Position numbers and translations under genes: made by a program | The notes under the pieces: generated by a model | What the model saw: only the letters and a program-made list of their open reading frames with translations | The model's database searches: none | Told to the model about the DNA's origin: nothing | Shown: piece by piece, positions 8,514 through 17,305 of the stretch | Layout: every line of letters starts with the position of its first letter | Position numbering within the stretch: the first letter of the stretch is position 1 | Source: Mycobacterium sp. AZCC_0083 | GTDB taxonomy: Bacteria; Actinomycetota; Actinomycetes; Mycobacteriales; Mycobacteriaceae | Assembly: GCF_014202335.1 (NCBI RefSeq) | Contig: NZ_JACHGP010000007.1 | Coordinates: forward strand, 372,001-436,000 | Reading direction: 5' to 3' | DNA: 64,000 nucleotides

Positions 8514-9049
8514 TCGGCAAGGTGCTACGGAGGGTGCGCGCAGATCCGCGCCGAAGCCCGCTGGCAGGCAGCGGGTTCGAGGCACCCGCGACCATCACCG
8601 TGACCAGCCCGGCGTTCGCCGATGGCGGCCCGATCCCGCGTAGGCACGCGGGCAGGGGCGTCGGCGACGACGTGTCCCCCGAGGTGCAGTGGCAGGGCGT
8701 GCCGCCAGGAACTGCAGCACTGGTGCTCCTGATGGACGACGTGGACGTACCGCTGCGCTCGCCGTTGATCCACAGTGTGGCGATCATGGCACCGGACGCC
8801 GAGGGGCTCGGCGAGGGCGAATTCCGCACGGGGGCAGAGGGTGTGCGGGTCGTGCCAACCATGCTGAGCAAGGACGGCTACTCGGGACCCCGGCCGATCC
8901 CCGGTCACGGCCCGCATTGCTACCGCTTCCACCTGCTGGCCCTAAAGCACCCCGTGCCCGAGGCCGCCGCGTCGGTCAAGGCGGTGCTCTCCGGGGCATC
9001 CGGTCACGTGCTGGCCCGCGGCACACTGACCGGAACCTACGAGCGCTGA
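8510..9049 (+). CDS. PEBP/YbhB-family protein (Raf kinase inhibitor-like)
   Basis: 179 residues from a GTG at 8510 that overlaps the previous stop (GTGA). The PEBP fold is recognised by ALVLLMDDVDVPLRSPLIHSVA and GPRPIPGHGPHCYRFHLLAL, the conserved ligand pocket with DxD-P and GPxxxxGxHxYxF. No signal peptide is seen, so it should be cytoplasmic. Bacterial members (YbhB/YbcL) bind small anions or phospholipid-like ligands and their role is poorly known. Translational coupling to the hydratase suggests a role linked to the acid pathway, but this may be only transcriptional convenience. It ends 4 bases from the convergent nadE stop. Confidence 0.85.
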   Translation: MIGKVLRRVRADPRRSPLAGSGFEAPATITVTSPAFADGGPIPRRHAGRGVGDDVSPEVQWQGVPPGTAALVLLMDDVDVPLRSPLIHSVAIMAPDAEGLGEGEFRTGAEGVRVVPTMLSKDGYSGPRPIPGHGPHCYRFHLLALKHPVPEAAASVKAVLSGASGHVLARGTLTGTYER

Positions 9050-9053
9050 CCTC

Positions 9054-11096
9054 TCATGCCTCCGGGACGTTGCGCTCGATCTCGTCGAGCCAGATGCGCG
9101 CCGACATGTCCGACGGCGCGCGCCAGTCGCCGCGCGGCGACAGCGCCCCACCCGAGGACACCTTCGGACCGTTGGGCAGTGCAGAGCGCTTGAACTGGCT
9201 GAACGAATAGAACCGTTGCACGAACACCTTCAGCCAGCCGCGGATCTCGCCCAGCGAGTACGCCGGCCGCTTGTCGGCGGGGTATCCCTCGGGCCAGTCG
9301 CCGCGCTGGGCGTCACCCCAGGCGTGCAGCGCCAGGAACGCCACCTTCGACGGGCGGAAGCCCCAGCGCAACACCTGATAGAGCGAGAAGTCCTGCAGGA
9401 CATAGGGCCCGACCTTGGCCTCGCTGCTCTGGATCTCCTCGTCCTCACCTGCGGGCACCAGCTCCGGCGTGATCTCGGTGTCCACCACCGACTGCAGCAC
9501 CGCGTTGACCTCGTCGTCGAACTGGCCCGATGAGATCACCCACCGGATCAAGTGCTGGATCAGGGTCTTGGGCACACCGCCGTTGACGTTGTAGTGCGAC
9601 ATCTGGTCGCCGACGCCGTAGGTCGACCAGCCCAGCGCGAGCTCCGACAGGTCGCCGGTGCCGAGCACGATTCCGCCGCGCTGGTTGGCCAACCGGAACA
9701 GATAGTCCGTGCGCAGGCCGGCCTGCACGTTCTCGAACGTGACGTCGTAGACCTTCTCACCCCGGGCGAACGGATGACCCATCTCGGTGAGCATCAACGT
9801 CGCGGTGTCGCGAATGTCGATCTCGGAGAACGTCACTCCCAGCGTCTTGCCCAACGCAATCGCATTGCCCTTGGTGCGATCGCCCGTCGCGAAGCCGGGC
9901 AGGGTGAACGCGAGGATGTCACTGCGCGGCCTGCCTTCGCGGTCCATGGCGCGCGCCGCGACGATCAGCGCATGGGTGGAGTCCAGTCCGCCGGAAACCC
10001 CGATCACGACCTTGGGATAGTTCAGTGCGCGCAGCCGCTGTTCCAGACCCGACACCTGGATGTTGTAGGCCTCGTAGCAATCCTGTTGCAGCCGAGCGGG
10101 ATCCGACGGCACGAACGGGAAGCGTTCGACCTCGCGGAGCAGTCCGATGTCACCGGCGGGCGGGTCGACGACGAACTCAATCCGGCGGAAGGCGTCGACG
10201 CGTGCACCGTGGTGCCTGCGGTTGTCGTCGAACGTGCCCATCCGCAGCCGCTCAGCGCGCAGAAGATCGGTGTCCACGTCGACGACCGATCGCCGCTCGC
10301 CCTTGGGGAAGCGCTCGGATTCGGCGAGCAGGACACCGTTCTCGTAGATCATCGTCTGCCCGTCCCAGGCCAGATCGGTCGTCGACTCCCCCTCGCCGGC
10401 GGCCGAGTAGACGTAGGCCGCCAGGCAGCGCGACGACGCCGAGCGGGCCAGCAGCTTGCGGTCGTCGGCCCTGCCGATCGTGATCGGGCTGCCGGACAGG
10501 TTGGCCAGCACCGTCGCCCCGGCCAGCGCGGCCTCCGCACTCGGCGGGATCGGCACCCACATGTCCTCGCACACCTCGACGTGCAGCACGAAGTTCGGAA
10601 GGTCGGTGGCCGCGAACAGCAGGTCGGGGCCGAACGGGACGTCGGCGCCCGCGGCGCGGATGGTGCCGCCGGCGTCGTCACCGGCCGCCATCTGCCTGCG
10701 TTCGTAGAACTCGCGGTAGTTGGGCAGGTAGGACTTCGGCACCACGCCGAGCACGGTGCCGCGGTGGATCACCACGGCGGTGTTGTAGACCCGATGACGG
10801 TGTCGCAACGGTGCGCCAACCACCAGTACCGGCAACAACTCCGTCGAAGCAGCGACGACGTCGGCCAGCGCGACCTCGACGGCGTCGAGCAGGCCGTCCT
10901 GCAGCAGGATGTCCTCGATCGAATATCCCGACAGCGTCAGCTCGGGAAATACCGCAAGGGCGACGCCGTCGTCGTGGCAGTCACGAGCCATCCGCAGCAC
11001 GGATTCCGCGTTGGCCGCGGGGTCGGCCAGGGAGGTGTGGTGCGTGCACGCGGCGACCCGGACGAAGCCGTGCCGGTAGGCGCTGTAGAAGTCCAC
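9054..11096 (-). CDS. nadE: Glutamine-dependent NAD+ synthetase
   Basis: 680 residues, the size of M. tuberculosis NadE. The N-terminal nitrilase-type glutaminase domain (about 1-330) has the triad Glu near 52 (FPELTLSGYS), Lys near 121 (VPKSYLPNYREFYE) and Cys near 176 (EVCEDMW). The C-terminal synthetase domain carries the ATP pyrophosphatase P-loop VSGGLDST near 366. It amidates nicotinic acid adenine dinucleotide using ammonia channelled from glutamine, the last step of NAD+ synthesis. The ATG at 11096 starts the protein at the conserved MDFYSAYRHGFVRVAAC. In M. tuberculosis nadE is next to proB, whereas here about 6.8 kb of accessory genes separate them. Confidence 0.97.
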   Translation of the reverse strand: MDFYSAYRHGFVRVAACTHHTSLADPAANAESVLRMARDCHDDGVALAVFPELTLSGYSIEDILLQDGLLDAVEVALADVVAASTELLPVLVVGAPLRHRHRVYNTAVVIHRGTVLGVVPKSYLPNYREFYERRQMAAGDDAGGTIRAAGADVPFGPDLLFAATDLPNFVLHVEVCEDMWVPIPPSAEAALAGATVLANLSGSPITIGRADDRKLLARSASSRCLAAYVYSAAGEGESTTDLAWDGQTMIYENGVLLAESERFPKGERRSVVDVDTDLLRAERLRMGTFDDNRRHHGARVDAFRRIEFVVDPPAGDIGLLREVERFPFVPSDPARLQQDCYEAYNIQVSGLEQRLRALNYPKVVIGVSGGLDSTHALIVAARAMDREGRPRSDILAFTLPGFATGDRTKGNAIALGKTLGVTFSEIDIRDTATLMLTEMGHPFARGEKVYDVTFENVQAGLRTDYLFRLANQRGGIVLGTGDLSELALGWSTYGVGDQMSHYNVNGGVPKTLIQHLIRWVISSGQFDDEVNAVLQSVVDTEITPELVPAGEDEEIQSSEAKVGPYVLQDFSLYQVLRWGFRPSKVAFLALHAWGDAQRGDWPEGYPADKRPAYSLGEIRGWLKVFVQRFYSFSQFKRSALPNGPKVSSGGALSPRGDWRAPSDMSARIWLDEIERNVPEA

Positions 11097-11174
11097 GGTC
11101 TCAATTGTCTCAGGCCCTCTGGCGCCAAGGTCCGATTGCCGGTCTCAATGCCATGTCAGAGCCATATCAGCCAC

Positions 11175-11198
11175 ATTCACAACGTGTTGGTTGTGAAT
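11175..11198. promoter_or_regulatory. 9-base perfect inverted repeat upstream of aminotransferase operon
   Basis: ATTCACAAC (11175-11183) and GTTGTGAAT (11190-11198) are exact reverse complements with a 6-base spacer. The site lies 122 bases upstream of the aminotransferase GTG and just outside the nadE start. The size and interrupted symmetry fit a LysR-type T-N11-A box, and a LysR gene lies at the other end of the cassette, but binding is inferred. Confidence 0.55.
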
Positions 11199-11270
11199 TG
11201 CGCGTAAATGGGTGTTTCCGCTGCGGCCAGGGGTGGCCGACCATGGCCGACAAGCCAGATCCGACATCGG

Positions 11271-11297
11271 CCAAACAAGACGTTGCCCAAACAAGAC
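11271..11297 (+). repeat. Two 11-base direct repeats in the leader of the aminotransferase gene
   Basis: CCAAACAAGAC occurs at 11271-11281 and 11287-11297, a spacing of 16 bases, directly upstream of the AAGGAG ribosome site at 11308-11313. They could be an activator site or part of the mRNA leader. Nothing else in the window matches them. Confidence 0.45.
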
Positions 11298-11319
11298 AAG
11301 CCCCGACAAGGAGCGAGAC

Positions 11320-12564
11320 GTGACCTCAGCCGCCGCGGTCAAGAGCACTGACGTGGAACTGACCCGACGCGCGTCCAAGGTCGTACCCGGCGGGATGTAC
11401 GGGCATCAAGCGATCCGCAACATGTCTCCGGCATACCCGCAATTCTTCGCGGCGGGCGAGGGCGCGCTGATCACCGATGTCGACGGCAACGAGTACGTCG
11501 ACCTCATGTGCAGTTGGGGCCCCGTCGTCCTGGGCCACCGCGATCCCGTCGTCACGCAGGCAGTACGCGCTCAGATGGAATTGGGCGACTGTCTCGACGG
11601 GCCGGGGCCGGTGCTGGTGGACCTTGCCGAGGCTGTCGTCGACGTGGTCACCGATGCAGACTGGGTTCTGTTCGGCAAGAACGGAACCGATGCCACCACC
11701 GCGTGCCTGACGGTCGCCAGGGCGCACACGTCGCGGTCGGTAGTTCTGGTGGCACGCGGCGTTTATCACGGTGCAGCGCCCTGGTGTACGCCCGTTCCCG
11801 CCGGGACCCTCGCGAGTGACCGGGCCGCAATGGGCTACTTCGACTACAACGACCCGGACGACTTCGACCGTGCCCTCGAGGCGGCGGGCAGTGATCTCGC
11901 GGGCGTCATGCTGACACCCTTCCGGCACGTCGAGGGCGAAGATCAGGACCTCGTCGACATCGATTTCGCCCGGCACGTCCGCCGGCGATGCGACGAACGC
12001 GACGCGTTGCTGATCGTCGACGACGTACGGTGCGGATTCCGCCTCGCCCACGGCGGCAGTTGGGAACCGATCGGAGTGCGTGCCGACCTCAGCGCGTGGA
12101 GCAAGGCGATCGCGAACGGCTATCCGCTCGCTGCGGTTACCGGCCAGGAAGCCCTACGTGAAGCGGCGTCGTCGGTGTTCCTCACCGGATCCTTTTGGAT
12201 GAACTCGACACCGATGGCCGCAGCGCTCGCCACGATCCGACGCCTCGGCGACATCGACGGAGTGTCGCTGATGCGACGTGCCGGCGCACGCTTGCGGGCG
12301 GGCATCCTGGCTCAGGCCGCCGACAACCGGCTCACGATCGCCTACACGGGACCCGACGTCATGCCGTACGTGACATTCGCGGGGGACGACGACCGTCTGC
12401 GGATGACGTGCTTCAGCGAGGCTGCGCTGGCATCCGGCGTCTACCTCCATCCCAAGCACAACTGGTTCATGTCCTGCGCGATGGACGACGCCGTCATCGA
12501 CCGGGCGCTTCGAGGCACCGAAGTCGCGTTCGCCGCAGTGCGCAAGCACTTCGGCGCCAACTGA
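11320..12564 (+). CDS. Class III PLP aminotransferase, glutamate-1-semialdehyde aminomutase-like
   Basis: 414 residues from a GTG at 11320 with AAGGAG 6 bases before it. The fold-type I PLP signatures are clear: GKNGTDATTACLTVAR (phosphate-binding loop), LIVDDVRCGFR (Asp234 to the pyridine nitrogen) and SAWSKAIANG with the Schiff-base lysine Lys262. The closest named family is glutamate-1-semialdehyde aminomutase, but the gene is far from haem genes and is followed 26 bases later by an amino acid permease, so an omega-amino acid or beta-amino acid transaminase fits better. It is the first gene of an aminotransferase-permease pair probably controlled by the LysR protein encoded just beyond. 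Confidence 0.85.
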   Translation: MTSAAAVKSTDVELTRRASKVVPGGMYGHQAIRNMSPAYPQFFAAGEGALITDVDGNEYVDLMCSWGPVVLGHRDPVVTQAVRAQMELGDCLDGPGPVLVDLAEAVVDVVTDADWVLFGKNGTDATTACLTVARAHTSRSVVLVARGVYHGAAPWCTPVPAGTLASDRAAMGYFDYNDPDDFDRALEAAGSDLAGVMLTPFRHVEGEDQDLVDIDFARHVRRRCDERDALLIVDDVRCGFRLAHGGSWEPIGVRADLSAWSKAIANGYPLAAVTGQEALREAASSVFLTGSFWMNSTPMAAALATIRRLGDIDGVSLMRRAGARLRAGILAQAADNRLTIAYTGPDVMPYVTFAGDDDRLRMTCFSEAALASGVYLHPKHNWFMSCAMDDAVIDRALRGTEVAFAAVRKHFGAN

Positions 12565-12590
12565 CCCGACCGACCGAATCAAGGAGATCC

Positions 12591-14092
12591 ATGACGATCG
12601 ACCGCCCAACCGACAACTCCACGGCAGCGCCACCGAATCTCGACAACCCTCATGACGCGACGCTGGCGTCCTTCGGCTACAAACAGGAACTCAAGCGGAC
12701 GCTGCGCTTCTTCTCGCTGTTCGCCATCTCGTTCTCCATCGTCTCCATCTCCACCGGAATCTTCCTGAACTACGGCTTCGCCATCAATCAGTTTGGCGGC
12801 GCATCGATTTGGACGTGGCCGATCGCCGCAGCCGGTCAGATCGTCATGGCGCTGCTAATCGCTGAGTTGAGCACCAAGATCCCGCTTGCGGGCTACGCGT
12901 ACCAGTGGGGCGCACGGCTAGTCGGGTCCACCTACGGCTGGTACACGGGCTTCTTCGGCCTGCTGTACATGAGTATCACTGGCGGGGCGATCATCCTGTT
13001 GGGTGCTACCCCACTGTTGTTCGAGGCCATGGGCATCAGCCCGCCGGACGGGGTACTGCTCGGCGTCGCGATCGCGATCCTGCTGCTCACCGTGCTGATC
13101 AACATCGTCAGTGTGCAGTTGGCAGCGAGTGTCAACAACACGGCGGTGATCGCCGAGATCATCGGGACCGTGCTTCTCGCTGTCACTGTGATCGTCGCAT
13201 TCGGCCTTTACGCGGGCGACGATGGTGGCTCGGTCGCCAATCTCACCAACAGCACGGGAACCGCGGGCTCGGGATTGGCCACTTCGTGCTGGCCGGCCTG
13301 CTGGGCATCTACACCATGGTCGGATTCGAGCTCTCGGCGGATTTGACCGAGGAGGCCGTCGACTCGCAGAAGGCCGTCCCGCGGGGGGTGCTCATGGGCG
13401 TGATCGGCTCGGCGGTGCTCGGCATGTTGGCGCTGATCTGTTTCACCGTGGCCATGCCGGATCTGGGTGCGGCACAGGCGTCGGATGCACCGATCGTGAC
13501 GATCGCCGACTTCTACCTGCCTTCTGCGCTGGTGAAGGTCTTCATAGTGGTGGTGGCGTTCTCCATGATCGCGCTGGTCATCGCCAACCAGGCCGCCCAG
13601 GCCCGGTTGATGTACTCGATGGGCCGCGACAACATGTTGCCGTTCTCCCGCCACTTCCGCATGGTCAACGCGCGCACCAAGACACCGATGCGCGCGCTGA
13701 TCGTCGGAGGCGTGGTCAGCGTCCTATTCATGGTTTACGGCTTCCTGCAAACGGATTCGTTCACCACACTGGTCGGTGCGACGTCCATCGCGCCCTATCT
13801 GGTCTACCTACTGATCGTCGGGTCATACATGCGCCGACGCTCGACGTTGGCGGCTGCCCCTGGGGCTTTCAACCTGGGCCGGTGGGGCGTCCCGCTGATG
13901 ATCGTCGGACTGGTGTGGATCATCACCGCGCTGCTGATCCTGACCATCCCGGCAGAGTTCCACGGTGCGGTGAAGGTCGTCGAAGGCGCGACCGTCCTGG
14001 CGGTGCTGTGGCACGTGCTGGTGTTGCGGGGCCGCATCAACCGCGGTGAGGCCGGTGTCGCGAAGTTCCAGGATTCGGTGCAGCGGCCCTGA
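12591..14092 (+). pseudogene. APC-family amino acid permease with one frameshift
   Basis: An ATG at 12591 with AAGGAGAT upstream starts a 12-helix APC permease (about 500 residues if whole). The frame runs from MTIDRPTDNST through the conserved FSIVSISTGIFLNYGFAINQFGG and about six membrane segments. At about 13270-13285 (codons for TAGSG) it leaves frame, soon hitting a stop at 13346. The rest (GIGHFVLAGLLGIYTMVGFE through to the stop at 14092) continues in the frame one base earlier, which means one base is missing beside a GGG run. Everything else looks conserved, so this is either a very recent mutation or an assembly error at a short G run. The substrate is probably the amine or amino acid used by the upstream aminotransferase. 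Confidence 0.82.
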
Positions 14093-14093
14093 G

Positions 14094-15062
14094 CTACGGG
14101 TGGTCGTGCGACACCGACGCCGACGTGAATTCGACTCCGCTGAAGGGGTTCTCGATGCTCTCGACCGTCGCGGTCTCACGGTCCCGGACTTCTTGAGCGA
14201 CACGATTGAAGGACAAGGCGAGCGGAGAGACTCGGTCACGTCGCCACGCGATGGCCACGGCCGAACCCGGCACGTCGACGATCGGAATGTAGCGCACCCC
14301 GGAGTGTGGGATGTAGCGCATGATCGCGGCCGGGTTGACCGTGCACGCCAATCCTGCGGCGATCAACTCGATCTCCTCGGTATTGCTGGTGGTAGGAGTA
14401 AGGATCGGCTCAGTCAACCCCGTGCGGAAGTCCTGCAGGCTCCAGAAGCGGCGGTACTCCTCGTCGGCGGACCTACCAACGGCAAGCGGAACATCGAGGA
14501 TGTCGGCCACGGCGACGGTCTGCCGCTGCGCGAGGGCGTGACGCACCGAGACGGTCAGCACCCGCGGCTCGACGAAGAGCGTATGGGCGATGATGCCGGG
14601 ATCGGCCAGCGGCGGTCTGATGATCGCGACGTCAGCCCAGTGGTCGGACAGCCCGGCACTCTGGTCCGGCAGCCCGAACTCACGCATCTCGATTTCGACG
14701 TGGGGAAACTGCTTCGAGAATTCCTCCACGATGTATGGCGTCAGCTCCAGAGCGGCTCCCAAGCCAAACCCGATCCGCAAGTGTCCGACCGCGCCCGCGC
14801 CGTGCCTGCGCGCCTCCTCGATGCCTGCGTCAAGGCTGGCAAGTGCTGATTGCACTCCGGCAAGGAATGCCTCGCCTGCTGGTGTCAGTTCAACCGACCG
14901 GGTCGTCCGGTAGAAGAGCAGCGCACCGACCTCCTCTTCGAGATCACGGATCTGACGTGACAGCGATTGCTGGGCGACGAAGAGCCGGGCCGCGGCCCGG
15001 GTGAAGTGCCGCTCCTCCGCCACGACCGTGAAGTAACGCAGCTTCCGCACGGTCAGGTCCAT
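14094..15062 (-). CDS. LysR-family transcriptional regulator
   Basis: 322 residues. The N-terminal winged helix-turn-helix is classic (LRYFTVVAEERHFTRAAARLFVAQQSLSRQIRDLEEEVGALLFYRTTRSVELTPAG), followed by a periplasmic-binding-like effector domain from about residue 90. The stop is directly adjacent to the permease stop (1 base apart, convergent). The ATG at 15062 is 38 bases from the divergent sirtuin start. It could control the aminotransferase-permease pair, whose promoter has an inverted repeat, or the sirtuin. The effector is unknown. Confidence 0.9.
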   Translation of the reverse strand: MDLTVRKLRYFTVVAEERHFTRAAARLFVAQQSLSRQIRDLEEEVGALLFYRTTRSVELTPAGEAFLAGVQSALASLDAGIEEARRHGAGAVGHLRIGFGLGAALELTPYIVEEFSKQFPHVEIEMREFGLPDQSAGLSDHWADVAIIRPPLADPGIIAHTLFVEPRVLTVSVRHALAQRQTVAVADILDVPLAVGRSADEEYRRFWSLQDFRTGLTEPILTPTTSNTEEIELIAAGLACTVNPAAIMRYIPHSGVRYIPIVDVPGSAVAIAWRRDRVSPLALSFNRVAQEVRDRETATVESIENPFSGVEFTSASVSHDHP

Positions 15063-15100
15063 GCAGGGACGATAACGCGAGAGCGCCTATCCTCGACGGA

Positions 15101-15934
15101 GTGGAAGTTCCCGAACTCGTCAGACTGCTGGACGGTCGGCGCATCGCAGTGCTCACCGGTGCAGGGTTGTCCACGGACTCTGGCATCCCCGATTACCGGG
15201 GGCCGGACTCGCCACCGAGCAACCCGATGACCATCCGGCAGTTCACCTCGGATCCCGTATTCCGGCAGCGGTACTGGGCGCGCAACCACGTCGGCTGGCG
15301 CCACATGGACGCGACGCTGCCCAACGCCGGTCACCGGGCGCTGGCGATGCTCGAACACGCGGGTGTCGTCACCGGCGTAATCACCCAGAACGTCGACCTG
15401 TTGCACACCAAGGCGGGCAGCCAGACGGTGATCGACCTGCACGGCACGTATGTGCGGGTGGCGTGCCTGGCATGTGGCCACACCATGACGCGGGCGACAC
15501 TGGCCGAACGGCTGGAGGCGCTCAACCCCGGCTTCGTCGAGCGGGCCGAGAAGGTCGGCGGCATCGCCGTTGCGCCCGACGCCGACGCGATGGTGACCGA
15601 GACCGCGTCGTTCCGGTACGTGGACTGCCCGCGCTGCGGGGGAATGCTCAAACCCGACATCGTCTACTTCGGCGAGAACGTCCCGAAGGACCGTGTCGCC
15701 CAGGCAATTTCGCTCGTCGACGCCGCGGACGCCCTGCTGGTCGCCGGTTCGTCGCTGACCGTGTTCTCCGGGCTGAGGTTCGTCAGGCACGCCGCGGCCA
15801 AGGGCAAACCCGTCGCGATCATCAACCGCGGGCCCACCCGCGGCGATCACCTGGCCGGCGTCAAGGTCGACGGCGGCTGCTCGGAGCTACTGGCGCTGCT
15901 TGCCGACGAACTCTCCCCTGCGATTTCGGCGTGA
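15101..15934 (+). CDS. Sir2-family NAD-dependent protein deacylase (class II, SIRT4-like)
   Basis: 277 residues from a GTG at 15101. The sirtuin motifs are complete: GAGLSTDSGIPDYRG (NAD loop, 20-34), TQNVDLLH (95-102), catalytic His114 in DLHGT, and a structural zinc site of Cys122, Cys125, Cys176 and Cys179. The phrase LKPDIVYFGENVP is typical of the class II (SIRT4-like) group rather than the bacterial CobB class III. Such enzymes remove acyl or acetyl groups from lysine, or in some cases transfer ADP-ribose. The divergent neighbour is the LysR regulator. The stop codon lies inside the left arm of a strong inverted repeat. Confidence 0.93.
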   Translation: MEVPELVRLLDGRRIAVLTGAGLSTDSGIPDYRGPDSPPSNPMTIRQFTSDPVFRQRYWARNHVGWRHMDATLPNAGHRALAMLEHAGVVTGVITQNVDLLHTKAGSQTVIDLHGTYVRVACLACGHTMTRATLAERLEALNPGFVERAEKVGGIAVAPDADAMVTETASFRYVDCPRCGGMLKPDIVYFGENVPKDRVAQAISLVDAADALLVAGSSLTVFSGLRFVRHAAAKGKPVAIINRGPTRGDHLAGVKVDGGCSELLALLADELSPAISA

Positions 15935-15971
15935 TTTGTTCCGCTGAGCGCGACGGAACACGCCGAATCGC
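15920..15971. terminator. Bidirectional terminator-like inverted repeat between convergent genes
   Basis: GCGATTTCGGCGTG (15920-15933) pairs with CACGCCGAATCGC (15959-15971) with one bulged base, and TTCCG (15939-15943) pairs with CGGAA (15954-15958) inside. The left arm contains the sirtuin stop and the right arm touches the P450 stop. There is no T tract on either side, as is common for mycobacterial hairpins, so a terminator role is inferred from position and stem strength. Confidence 0.6.
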
Positions 15972-17239
15972 TAGAAGGTGACCGGCATCGAGCGGATGCC
16001 GTGAATGAAGTTGCCAGGCACGTACGAGGGATTGCCCGCCTCGAATTCGGGCAATTGAATGAGTAGTTCACCAAAGATCGCCCGTAGCTGCGCCCTCGCC
16101 ACGTGTGCACCGAGGCAGAAGTGCAGCCCTCCGCCACCGAATCCGACGTGTGAATTGGGCTTGCGGCCCAAATCGAAGTGGCCGGGTTGATCGAATGCAC
16201 GCTCGTCGAAGTTGCCAGACGAGTAGAACATGACGACCTTGTCGCCAGCTGAGATCGACTGCCCGCCAAGCTCGCAATCGACTGCTGCCGTGCGGCGGAA
16301 CGTCATCACCGGAGTGGCCCACCGGACCATCTCCTCGACGGCACTGCCGATGCGGTCGTCGAAGTCGGCGGCCAGCCAGGTGCGCTGATCGCGGAAGTCG
16401 GTGAGCGCCTTGGCCGCATGGCTCATCGTCTGCCGCGTGGTGTCATTGCCCGCCACCGCTAGCAGGACGAAGAACGCGGCCACCTCGGCGTCGGTGAGCC
16501 GGTCACCGTCGACCTCGGCTTCGACCAGACTGGTGATGAGGTCATCTCCTGGATTCGCCCGCCGGTCTGCGGCCAATGCACCGGCCACCTGGTGCAGATA
16601 CATCTGATTGCCGACCAGCACCTCGAGCGGGTTACGCCCGTCGAGGTAGATCGGGTCGGCCCACGACACCAACGCATCGGCGGCATGCGCCACCTGCGCC
16701 CGTTCGGATTCCGGGATGCCGACCATGTCCGATAGCGTCCGGATCGGTAGTTCCCTTGCGCAGTGCTCCACGAAGTCGGCACCACTGCCCATCCATCGCA
16801 ATTCCCCAACGACCGCGCGCGCGTTCGCCTTGATCGACTCCTCGATGCGGCGCACCTGTCGTGGAGTGAAGGCCGCGTGTGCGAGCTTGCGCAACAGCGT
16901 GTGTCGAGGCGGGTCCATCGCCAGGAACGATTGCGACGCCTCGAGCAGCTCCTCCGGGATGGTCTCGAACAGCACGCCCTTGCCCGACAGGAAGGTCTCG
17001 CTGTCCCGGCTGACCGTGACGATGTCGGCGTGGCGCGTCACCGCCCAGTAACCGGGATCGCTCGGGTCGGGCATCAACGAGTCCTCGACCGGTCGATGCC
17101 AACTCACTGGACGCTCGGCGCGAAGGGCGGCGAAGGACACCTCGCGCTCGGCGGCGCTGGTGGCCCAGAAGGCCCGCGACGAGAGGTCGATCGGGTCGTA
17201 GTCGCGGGTTGCAGATGATGTGAGCGGCGACACAGTCAT
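15971..17239 (-). CDS. Cytochrome P450 monooxygenase
   Basis: 422 residues from the ATG at 17239. A GTG at 17263 is in frame but lies inside the TetR operator palindrome, so the shorter form is preferred. P450 motifs: I-helix AGNDTTR (oxygen activation), ExxR as EEMVRW, and haem loop FGGGGLHFCLGAHVAR with the axial cysteine. It is a soluble class I enzyme that needs ferredoxin and reductase, and none is encoded here. The sequence resembles mycobacterial CYPs of the lipid or sterol oxidising type in general pattern, but the subfamily cannot be assigned by eye. A divergent TetR regulator and a palindrome imply induction by the substrate. Confidence 0.92.
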   Translation of the reverse strand: MTVSPLTSSATRDYDPIDLSSRAFWATSAAEREVSFAALRAERPVSWHRPVEDSLMPDPSDPGYWAVTRHADIVTVSRDSETFLSGKGVLFETIPEELLEASQSFLAMDPPRHTLLRKLAHAAFTPRQVRRIEESIKANARAVVGELRWMGSGADFVEHCARELPIRTLSDMVGIPESERAQVAHAADALVSWADPIYLDGRNPLEVLVGNQMYLHQVAGALAADRRANPGDDLITSLVEAEVDGDRLTDAEVAAFFVLLAVAGNDTTRQTMSHAAKALTDFRDQRTWLAADFDDRIGSAVEEMVRWATPVMTFRRTAAVDCELGGQSISAGDKVVMFYSSGNFDERAFDQPGHFDLGRKPNSHVGFGGGGLHFCLGAHVARAQLRAIFGELLIQLPEFEAGNPSYVPGNFIHGIRSMPVTF

Positions 17240-17253
17240 GCCGATGACGATAA

Positions 17254-17274
17254 GTCTAGACACTATGTCTAGTC
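17254..17274. promoter_or_regulatory. TetR operator palindrome between P450 and TetR genes
   Basis: GTCTAGACA (17254-17262) and TGTCTAGTC (17266-17274) are inverted around CTA, with one mismatch in nine pairs. The site is 14 bases upstream of the P450 ATG and 31 bases before the TetR GTG, ideal for a TetR dimer to control both genes. Confidence 0.75.
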
Positions 17275-17305
17275 AAGGTGTGACACCTTCGGATACGCTG
17301 ACTCC

